Shown here in pieces: positions 1 through 5,380 of a DNA stretch of 7,043 nt. The DNA is taken from assembly GCA_028870815.1 (NCBI GenBank), contig JAGWOU010000088.1:1-7043 (forward strand), written 5' to 3'. A program made the translations under genes and the position numbers. Position 1 is the stretch's first letter. Each line of letters opens with the position of its first letter. Source of the stretch: Rhodospirillales bacterium. Lineage in GTDB: Bacteria; Pseudomonadota; Alphaproteobacteria; Acetobacterales; Acetobacteraceae. The notes under the pieces were generated by a model that worked only from the letters and a program-made list of their open reading frames with translations, was not told where the DNA came from and made no database searches.

Positions 1-315
1 CTTTCCGGCGGGCAGCAGCAGCGGCTTTGCATCGCGCGCTCCATCGCCGTGCGGCCAGATGTGCTGCTGCTCGATGAACCAACCTCGGCGCTGGACCCGA
101 TCAGCACGCTGAAGATCGAGGAATTGATCGACGAGCTGAAGCAGGATTTCTGCATCGTCATCGTCACCCACAACATGCAGCAGGCAGGCCGCTGCGCGGA
201 TCAGGTGGCGTTCTTTTATCTGGGCGAGCTGGTGGAGGTCGGCCCCTCCAGCCAGATCTTCACCGCCCCGCGTGAGCGCAAGACCCAGGAATATATTACC
301 GGCCGGTTCGGCTAG
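1..315 (+). CDS. pstB: Phosphate ABC transporter ATP-binding protein PstB (C-terminal 104 residues; 5' end outside window)
   Basis: PstB is the cytoplasmic ATPase that powers high-affinity phosphate import through the PstCA channel; it also takes part, with PhoU and PhoR, in signalling phosphate status. The open frame runs from the first base of the window to the TAG at 313-315. It begins inside the ABC signature (LSGGQQQRLCIAR), followed by Walker B (VLLLDEP), the D-loop (SALD) and the switch histidine (THNM). The tail has the wording typical of PstB: QVAFFYLGELVEVG, then a stretch ending in EYITGRFG. Family members are about 250-270 residues, so roughly 60% of the gene, including Walker A, lies upstream. 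phoU follows after an 80-base spacer, the usual order in alphaproteobacteria. The identification is firm; only the N-terminal part cannot be checked. Confidence 0.97.
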   Translation, partial: LSGGQQQRLCIARSIAVRPDVLLLDEPTSALDPISTLKIEELIDELKQDFCIVIVTHNMQQAGRCADQVAFFYLGELVEVGPSSQIFTAPRERKTQEYITGRFG

Positions 316-395
316 CATATGGCCGCCTTGGAACAAAACTCCTTGGTCCAATGCATCCGCCACCTGCTCAGCCTAAATTGAAAGACCTAGAGAAT

Positions 396-1112
396 ATGCC
401 CGACGAACCGAAACATATCGTCACCAGTTTCGAGGCCGACCTCAAGAAGCTCCGTGACTTGATCGCGAATATGGGCGGGCTGGTGGAACGCGCCGTGGCG
501 GATGCGACCCAGGCGCTGCTCACCCGCGACCCCGACATCGCCTCCCGCGTCATCGAGGGCGACGCCCGGATCAATGCCGAGCAGCATAATGTCGAACAAT
601 TCGCGGTGAAACTGCTGGCGCTGCGTCAGCCGGTGGCGGATGATCTGCGCCAGGCGATCCAGGCGCTGAAGGTCGTAACGGACCTGGAGCGGATTGGCGA
701 TTACGCCGCCAACATCGCCAAGCGTTCCATCGTCATCAACCAGGTGGCCAGCAATTTTCCGCTCGCCGGGCTGGGGCAGATGGCACTGCTGGTGCAGCAG
801 AATCTGAAAGCCAGCATCGACACGGTAGGCGAAGCCGACCCGCAGAAAGCAATCATGGTCTGGCGCGCCGACCAGATGGTGGATGATTTGTACAATACCA
901 TCTTCCGCGAGCTGATCACCTACATGATGGAAGATGCGCGCAACATCTCCGCCTGCACGCATCTGATGTTCATCGCCAAAAATTTGGAGCGCATCGGCGA
1001 CCACACCACCAACGTCGCTGAGCTGACCTATTACGCCGTCACCGGCCAAACCCTGCCGGATTACCGCCCCAAAGGCGACATCACCTCCACCTATATGGCC
1101 TCGTCCGACTGA
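396..1112 (+). CDS. phoU: Phosphate signalling complex protein PhoU
   Basis: PhoU is the all-helical cytoplasmic regulator that links the Pst transporter to the PhoR kinase and keeps the Pho regulon off when phosphate is plentiful. The 238-residue product has the expected length and two PhoU repeats. Each carries the metal-binding signature: D-LERIGD at residues 96-102 and N-LERIGD at 196-202, roughly 100 residues apart as in known family members. I chose the ATG at 396 because the protein then begins with the family-typical residues MPDEPKHIVTSFE and a weak purine-rich element (AGAGA) precedes it. An in-frame ATG at 351 would add 15 unconserved, proline-rich residues and has no ribosome-binding site. 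phoB starts 2 bases after the stop, so the two are very likely co-transcribed and translationally coupled. Confidence 0.96.
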   Translation: MPDEPKHIVTSFEADLKKLRDLIANMGGLVERAVADATQALLTRDPDIASRVIEGDARINAEQHNVEQFAVKLLALRQPVADDLRQAIQALKVVTDLERIGDYAANIAKRSIVINQVASNFPLAGLGQMALLVQQNLKASIDTVGEADPQKAIMVWRADQMVDDLYNTIFRELITYMMEDARNISACTHLMFIAKNLERIGDHTTNVAELTYYAVTGQTLPDYRPKGDITSTYMASSD

Positions 1113-1114
1113 AC

Positions 1115-1822
1115 ATGTCAGAATCTAGCAAACCCTACGTATTGATCGTCGAGGATGAAGCGCCGCTGGTCACGCTGCTGCGCTATAATCTGGAAAAGCA
1201 GGGCTTCCGCGTTGAGGACGCGGGCGATGGCGGCGAGGCGCTGACGCGCATCACCGAAGCGCCGCCGGACCTGCTGCTGCTGGACTGGATGCTGCCCACC
1301 ATGTCCGGCATCGAACTTTGCCGCCAGTTGCGCCGCCGCCCAGCCACACGGGCCTTGCCGATCATCATGCTCACCGCCCGGGCCGAGGAACAGGACGCGG
1401 TGCGCGGGCTGGATACAGGTGCGGATGACTACATCACCAAGCCATTCTCCACCGAAGCACTCATCGCCCGTATCCGCGCCCTGCTGCGCCGCACCGGCTC
1501 GATGCCGCAAAAAAATAAGCTGAATTTCCACGACATCTCGCTGGACCCGGCGTCCCACCGTGTGCTGCGCAACGGCCGCCCCCTGCATCTGGGCCCCACC
1601 GAGTTCCGGCTGCTGGAATTTTTCCTGCGGCATCCCAAACGGGTGTTCTCGCGCGAGGATGTGCTGAACGCCGTCTGGGGCCGGGATATTCACGTGGAGC
1701 CGCGTACGGTCGATGTGCATATCCGGCGGCTGCGCAAGGCCATCAACGGCCCTGGTGAAATTGACATCGTCCGCACCGTTCGTGCGGCGGGTTACGCGCT
1801 GGACCTGGAAGACGCAGCCTGA
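1115..1822 (+). CDS. phoB: Phosphate regulon response regulator PhoB (OmpR family)
   Basis: PhoB is the DNA-binding regulator that, when phosphorylated by PhoR, activates phosphate-scavenging genes. The 235 residues hold an N-terminal receiver domain and a C-terminal winged helix. In the receiver the acidic pocket is E13-D14, the phospho-acceptor D57 (LLLLDWMLP), the switch T87 and the conserved K109 (YITKPF). The winged helix (about residues 135-232) contains GPTEFRLLEFFLRHP and the recognition-helix region RTVDVHIRRLRKA. The gene starts 2 bases after phoU and has no Shine-Dalgarno sequence of its own, which suggests coupling to phoU translation. Its stop is 3 bases from the stop of a convergent regulator gene, leaving no room for a terminator. 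A run of seven A residues (1509-1515) lies in the interdomain linker; see findings. PhoR is not in the window. Confidence 0.96.
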   Translation: MSESSKPYVLIVEDEAPLVTLLRYNLEKQGFRVEDAGDGGEALTRITEAPPDLLLLDWMLPTMSGIELCRQLRRRPATRALPIIMLTARAEEQDAVRGLDTGADDYITKPFSTEALIARIRALLRRTGSMPQKNKLNFHDISLDPASHRVLRNGRPLHLGPTEFRLLEFFLRHPKRVFSREDVLNAVWGRDIHVEPRTVDVHIRRLRKAINGPGEIDIVRTVRAAGYALDLEDAA

Positions 1823-1825
1823 GGG

Positions 1826-2209
1826 TCAGGCCGATCTGTTATTGATTCGCCCACGCCGGGCCAGCCCTTCAACGCGCACCAGCAGTTCAGAGAAGGCGAA
1901 AGGTTTGGCGAGGTAGTCGTCACCACCGGCGCGCAGCCCCATCACCTTGTTGGAAGCCTCGCCAAGCCCGGAGAGGATCAGCACCGGCGTGTCGATCTTT
2001 TGAGCGCGCAGGTTGGCAAGCAGGTTCAGGCCATCCTCGCTCTCGGGCAACATGCGGTCCAGAATGATGACGTCGAACTGCTCCTTCGCCGCACGCTCCC
2101 TGCCCAGCGGCGCGCTATCGGCGTGAATCACATTATGGCCGGCTTCGCGCAGCCCCTTAATGACAAAAGCGGCAACGTTCTTGTCGTCCTCAATCAGTAG
2201 AATTCTCAT
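1826..2209 (-). CDS. Receiver-only response regulator (OmpR-type REC domain lacking a DNA-binding domain)
   Basis: The 127-residue product is a complete phospho-receiver domain and nothing more. All phosphorylation residues are present: acidic pocket E7/D8/D9, phospho-acceptor D51 (IILDRMLP), switch S80 (LILSGLG) and K102 (YLAKPF). The alpha4-beta5-alpha5 face, ending in LLVRVEGLARRG, is that of OmpR/PhoB-family regulators, which normally carry on into a winged helix. Here the protein stops about seven residues later (RINNRSA). I therefore read it as an OmpR-type regulator that has lost its output domain, whether by decay or as a working stand-alone receiver. The loop after D51 reads PESEDG, one residue longer than the common P-G-x-D-G. 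A GGGAGG sequence 4 bases before the ATG fixes the start and suggests it is expressed. The kinase partner is unknown. Confidence 0.87.
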   Translation of the reverse strand: MRILLIEDDKNVAAFVIKGLREAGHNVIHADSAPLGRERAAKEQFDVIILDRMLPESEDGLNLLANLRAQKIDTPVLILSGLGEASNKVMGLRAGGDDYLAKPFAFSELLVRVEGLARRGRINNRSA

Positions 2210-2416
2210 TTAGCCTCCCATATGCCCCGCAATATCCATACGGCACACTCAAACTCCCCCGGCGAATATCTCACTGTTGCCCCCTCGCAGGTCAATTGGG
2301 TGGCAAATGAAGAAATGCCGGAAGTGCATATCTCATCCCTGTTTCACGAGAAGTTGTTGTTCAAGCCGCGTTCCGGTTACAAAAACGTCATGTGTAGCCA
2401 GCGTTTTGCGTAAACA
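2210..2416. promoter_or_regulatory. Divergent intergenic region between the receiver gene and the sulfotransferase gene
   Basis: These 207 bases are visibly poorer in GC than the flanking genes and must hold the promoters of both divergent genes. For the minus-strand gene, a TTGACC at 2295-2290 is a fair -35. The only nearby -10 candidate, GATATT at 2270-2265, sits at a long 19-base spacing, so the assignment is weak. For the plus-strand gene, TTGTTG (2354-2359) and TACAAA (2378-2383) form a poor match at 18 bases. A degenerate PhoB-box-like arrangement overlaps the latter at 2374-2391 (see findings). A 63-codon open frame at 2222-2413 crosses the gap, but it has no ribosome-binding site and no recognisable domain, so I do not call it a gene. 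Confidence 0.5.
2214..2219 (-). promoter_or_regulatory. Strong Shine-Dalgarno for the receiver-only regulator
   Basis: Read on the minus strand, GGGAGG stands 4 bases before the ATG at 2209-2207. It is one of the best ribosome-binding sequences in the window and supports both the start chosen and active translation of this shortened regulator. Confidence 0.7.
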
Positions 2417-3430
2417 ATGAGTGTGGCTATGACCAAACTCAGCCGGGGGTATCCAGCTTTGAGAAGTGTCTTCATCGTCGGGTCATCGTTCTGCGGTTCA
2501 ACGGTCATTGGCAATGTCCTGAACTCCCACCCGCAGATTTTTCACGCCGGAGAGGCCGACAGGCTGTCACTCTTCGGGCGTTACCAAGGGGTGGACGCGG
2601 CATATCTGCTGGATAGCTGCGCGTTATGCGGGTTAGAGGAGCACAAGCATTGCCCGGTCTGGGGCAATCTGCCCGCCGCCCCGGCCACACCGCAGGAGGC
2701 TGTGGCCCTCTATGGAGCGCTAATGGCCCGCGCCGGCAAGGACATGGCGCTGGACGGCTCCAAAAACGTGGACTGGCTGGCTTACCTGCACGACCACGGG
2801 CTCAGGAACACGAAAGCCATTCTGCTCTCCCGCAACCCGCTGGCCTTCGCCAAAAGCCACCAGGACGCCACGGGCGCGCCAATCTGGCAAGGCGTGGAAA
2901 CCTGGCGCAACATCTATAGCCATACGCTGCGCGCGCTTATCGCGCGGCAGATTCCCTTCATCGCCATGCGCCATGCGGATCTGGCCACCAACCCGGACGG
3001 GTTTTACGGCCGGATTCTGGAATTCGCCGGGGTAGAAGGCGCGGTGGACCGGGATCATTATTTCAATTTCGAAACCCATGCGCTAGGCGGCAATGTCAGC
3101 GCCTTCCTCCGCTATAAGGGCTTCGACGCCGGGCGCTACGAGGCGCGCGAGACACGCGAGGGCCGCGCGCTGGGCCCAACCGAGATCGAGGAGAAGCAGG
3201 CCCGGCAGAAGCGCGGCACGTGGCAGGATACGCTCTGGATGGAAACGATCCCGGATGGCGAGGCCGGCGCGGCGCTGAACATGCCCGGCATGTCGGATAT
3301 CATGTCCTTGCTCGGCTACTCGGCCTACGACCTGTTCATGGCCAAGCAGAAATGGCGGCTCACCCACGCCCCCGGCACGCTGGTGCGCGACGGGATCAAA
3401 TTCCTGCGCCGCAACCTGCCCGGCGCTTAA
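2417..3430 (+). CDS. Sulfotransferase family protein (PAPS-dependent, substrate unknown)
   Basis: The 337-residue protein carries the two PAPS-binding signatures of sulfotransferases, which move a sulfuryl group from 3'-phosphoadenylyl sulfate to a hydroxyl or amine. The 5'-phosphosulfate loop is VGSSFCGSTVIGNVL (residues 21-35), followed by NSHP and HAGE. The 3'-phosphate-binding motif is LLSRNPLAFAKS, with R139 and S147 spaced eight residues apart as in classical sulfotransferases. DGSKN at 113-117 matches the D/E-K-S/T segment common in this group. A cysteine cluster, C68-x2-C71-G and C79-P-V-W, resembles the C-x-CG...CPxW patch seen in some bacterial members. No signal peptide or membrane segment is evident, so it is probably cytoplasmic. 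No Shine-Dalgarno precedes the ATG at 2417; an in-frame ATG at 2429 is an alternative. The acceptor cannot be told from sequence; a glycolipid or polysaccharide is plausible. Confidence 0.86.
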   Translation: MSVAMTKLSRGYPALRSVFIVGSSFCGSTVIGNVLNSHPQIFHAGEADRLSLFGRYQGVDAAYLLDSCALCGLEEHKHCPVWGNLPAAPATPQEAVALYGALMARAGKDMALDGSKNVDWLAYLHDHGLRNTKAILLSRNPLAFAKSHQDATGAPIWQGVETWRNIYSHTLRALIARQIPFIAMRHADLATNPDGFYGRILEFAGVEGAVDRDHYFNFETHALGGNVSAFLRYKGFDAGRYEARETREGRALGPTEIEEKQARQKRGTWQDTLWMETIPDGEAGAALNMPGMSDIMSLLGYSAYDLFMAKQKWRLTHAPGTLVRDGIKFLRRNLPGA

Positions 3431-3447
3431 ACGAACAAGAACTAGAT

Positions 3448-4551
3448 CTAGCGAAACCGCATCGGGTCGATATCGGGGATAATGCCAGCCGCTGCACCCG
3501 GATCCTCGCGCTTCACCATGGCGGCAATAAGCGCCGAAGCGGCAGGCGCCGTTTGGATGCCATAACCGCCCTGCCCCACGGCCCAGAAGAATCCTTCCAC
3601 CGCATTGTCGTACCCAAAGGCCAGGGATCGGTCTGGCGAGAAGGTGCGCAGCCCCGCCCAGCTATGCTCCACGCGCCGCACCTCAATGGCAAGCGCCTGC
3701 TGCATGCGGTCGATCCCGATGGCCACGTCCAGCTCCTCCGGCTGCACGTCGTGTGGGGTGTCCGGTGTCTCATCGCAGGGTGTCACCATCAGTTTGCTGC
3801 GCGCCTCGGCCCGCACATACCAGTCATGGGCAGCAGATTGCACCATCGGCCAATGCTCCACCTGATGCGGCGCCGGATCAATGATCGCGGCGGTACGCCG
3901 GCAGGGCACAAGACCAATCGGCTTAAGGCCGGCTATCTTCGCCACCTCATCGCCCCAGGCGCCGGCGGCATTCACCACGATAGGCGCATTGATCGTCAGC
4001 CCACCGGAGGTCTCAACCTCCCACGCGCCGTTCTTGCGCTCAATCCGCCCGGCACGGTTGCGAAGCATGATCTGCCCGCCGCCCTGGCGCAGCTTGCGCA
4101 AAAAATACTGGTGCAGCCCGGCCACATCCATGTCGAACCCGTCCGACTCCAGCGCGGCGCGGGTGGCGTAACCCTCGATGATGGCGGGGCAAAGCGACTT
4201 GGCTTTGTCGAGGGAAATTTCCTCGATCCCGAGATCCTGGGCGATCAACGTGTCCAAATCCGCGCCCTGGTCCCGCGGCGCCAGATAAAGAATCGCCCTG
4301 TCCACCGCCAAATGGTCGGTGCCGATATCCTCGGGCGGGGTCTTGTAAAATTCACGAGAAAGCCCGGTGAGCACGCGCACATCCGGCGGACCGTAATTGC
4401 GCACCCAGATGGCGGCGGAGCGCCCAGTGGTATGAAACCCCGCCTGGGCCTCGGCCTCCACCAGCGCCACGCGATGGGTGGGAATAAGCCGCGCGGAGAT
4501 GGAGGCGCCGACCATCCCGGCGCCAATCACAATCACATCAAACTGGCTCAT
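3448..4551 (-). CDS. FAD-dependent amino-acid oxidoreductase, DauA (D-arginine dehydrogenase)-like DAO family
   Basis: This 367-residue flavoenzyme of the DAO superfamily probably oxidises an amino acid or related amine to the imino acid. The N-terminal dinucleotide fold is GAGMVG (residues 10-15) with the ribose-binding E32, followed by the FAD contact HTTGRSAA (40-47). It aligns along its full length with my recollection of Pseudomonas aeruginosa DauA. Shared stretches include VVNAAGAW (192-199), HDVQPEELD (267-275), HSWAGLR (296-302) and QGGYGIQT (327-334). Residues that hold the substrate carboxylate in DauA appear conserved (R219, Y245, R302), as does the active-site Y53. Those that hold the arginine side chain appear replaced (I48, V50, I87), so D-arginine is an unlikely substrate. 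The ATG overlaps the stop of the upstream hydrolase gene (ATGA), so the two form one unit. Confidence 0.9.
   Translation of the reverse strand: MSQFDVIVIGAGMVGASISARLIPTHRVALVEAEAQAGFHTTGRSAAIWVRNYGPPDVRVLTGLSREFYKTPPEDIGTDHLAVDRAILYLAPRDQGADLDTLIAQDLGIEEISLDKAKSLCPAIIEGYATRAALESDGFDMDVAGLHQYFLRKLRQGGGQIMLRNRAGRIERKNGAWEVETSGGLTINAPIVVNAAGAWGDEVAKIAGLKPIGLVPCRRTAAIIDPAPHQVEHWPMVQSAAHDWYVRAEARSKLMVTPCDETPDTPHDVQPEELDVAIGIDRMQQALAIEVRRVEHSWAGLRTFSPDRSLAFGYDNAVEGFFWAVGQGGYGIQTAPAASALIAAMVKREDPGAAAGIIPDIDPMRFR
4548..4551 (-). promoter_or_regulatory. ATGA start/stop overlap (translational coupling)
   Basis: On the minus strand the hydrolase TGA (4550-4548) and the oxidoreductase ATG (4551-4549) share an ATGA. 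The downstream gene has only a distant AGGA ahead of it, so its translation probably depends on ribosomes finishing the hydrolase. This supports a shared function and matched expression. Confidence 0.85.
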
Positions 4552-5312
4552 TTGGCGAAGAATTCCTGCAACGCGGCAACCACTTCACGGGGCTTCTCGG
4601 CATGCAGCCAATGCGAAGCGCCCTCCACCCGCTCAACCCGCGCCTGCGGAAAGCGCCGCAGAATCTCCGGCTCGGCACTGGGTGGCACATAGTCCGAATC
4701 CGCGCCGCAGAGAAACAGCGCCGGTCCCGCATAAGGCACGGCCCCCGGCGGATCGTCCCAGCGGAACAGATTTGCCATATTGGCGCTAATCTCATCCAGC
4801 CCCAACCGCCAATGCGGCGCTTCGCCCAGCACCAGATTATTGAGCAGAAAAGCCCGCAGCGGCGCCTGTTTCACAGTCGCGGCCATCGCCTTATCGGCCT
4901 CGCCGCGGGTAAGCGCGGCCGAGAGCGGCACCGCGCGCATTGCCGCGACAAGGTCCGCATAATCGTGCCGGTACGTCACCGGGGCAATGTCCATCACCAC
5001 CAGCTTTTCCACCATCTCCGGCGCGCTCAGTGCCAGGGTCATCGCGGTTTTGCCGCCCATGGAGTGGCCGCAGATCCGCGCCCGCGCGATGCCCAGCCCC
5101 GCCAGCGTTTCCGCCACATCCCCCGCCATCGTGGCGTAATCCATAATGTTGCCGCGCGGGCTTTCGCCATGGTTGCGCAGGTCGAAGCCAAGCACGCGGA
5201 AGGAGGAGGACAAGGCCCTGGATAGAACGCCGAGATTACGCGCGGCGCCGAAAAGCCCGTGCAACAGAACCAGCGGAGGGCCTTCCCCGGCATCCAAGAC
5301 ATTCAAGATCAT
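4548..5312 (-). CDS. Alpha/beta-fold hydrolase, YbfF-like esterase family
   Basis: The 254-residue protein is an alpha/beta hydrolase acting on an ester, thioester or similar bond. It shows the oxyanion segment HGLFG (residues 18-22), the strand-turn LDLRNHGES-like region (FDLRNHGES, 43-51) typical of the YbfF group, and the nucleophile elbow GHSMGG with S84. VVMDIAP follows, with D108 placed 24 residues after the serine, the spacing I recall for the acid in E. coli YbfF. The catalytic histidine is H234 (GASHWL); D205/D207 are alternative acids. No signal peptide is seen, so it is cytoplasmic. I chose the ATG at 5312 because it gives the normal family start just before the first strand. ATG 5336 would add eight residues and is nearly as good; the open frame reaches 5444 but would run into the divergent gene. 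Its TGA overlaps the start of the FAD enzyme gene. Confidence 0.9.
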   Translation of the reverse strand: MILNVLDAGEGPPLVLLHGLFGAARNLGVLSRALSSSFRVLGFDLRNHGESPRGNIMDYATMAGDVAETLAGLGIARARICGHSMGGKTAMTLALSAPEMVEKLVVMDIAPVTYRHDYADLVAAMRAVPLSAALTRGEADKAMAATVKQAPLRAFLLNNLVLGEAPHWRLGLDEISANMANLFRWDDPPGAVPYAGPALFLCGADSDYVPPSAEPEILRRFPQARVERVEGASHWLHAEKPREVVAALQEFFAK

Positions 5313-5380
5313 GGCGATATTCTCGAACCATTGCATGAAAATCTCAAGCGCGCGGCAGATGAACAGTCTATGAGGGCGCC
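5313..5380. promoter_or_regulatory. Short divergent gap between hydrolase and ligase genes
   Basis: About 68 bases (44 if the hydrolase starts at 5336) separate two divergent genes, so promoters must lie here or reach into the coding sequences. I see no convincing -35/-10 pair on either strand. The plus strand carries GAGGG at 5372-5376, four bases before the ATG at 5381, a good ribosome-binding sequence that fixes the ligase start. Confidence 0.45.

Noticed and set aside
326..351. Repeated CCTTGG (326-331 and 341-346) and a TTGGA/TCCAA inverted pair in the pstB-phoU spacer
   Set aside because: The stem would be only five pairs with a 14-base loop and no T-run follows. It is too weak to call a terminator, attenuator or operator.
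351..395. An upstream in-frame ATG (351) as the phoU start
   Set aside because: It lacks a ribosome-binding site and adds a proline-rich segment unlike PhoU proteins; the ATG at 396 gives the standard N-terminus.
387..1049. A 220-codon minus-strand open frame opposite phoU
   Set aside because: phoU is unmistakable on the plus strand, and the antisense product has no recognisable domain or ribosome-binding site.
1118..1720. A 200-codon minus-strand open frame opposite phoB
   Set aside because: It is a shadow of phoB; the product is Gln/Arg/Gly-rich without motifs.
2222..2413. A 63-codon plus-strand frame in the divergent gap ahead of the sulfotransferase
   Set aside because: There is no Shine-Dalgarno, no domain and no family resemblance. 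It covers the region that must hold both promoters and the strong ribosome-binding site of the opposite gene lies at its edge.
3220..4692. A 490-codon plus-strand open frame, the longest in the window
   Set aside because: It is antisense to the FAD oxidoreductase and the end of the hydrolase, whose minus-strand products match known families along their whole length. Its translation is rich in Arg, His, Pro and Gly with no domain, as expected of a shadow frame in high-GC DNA.
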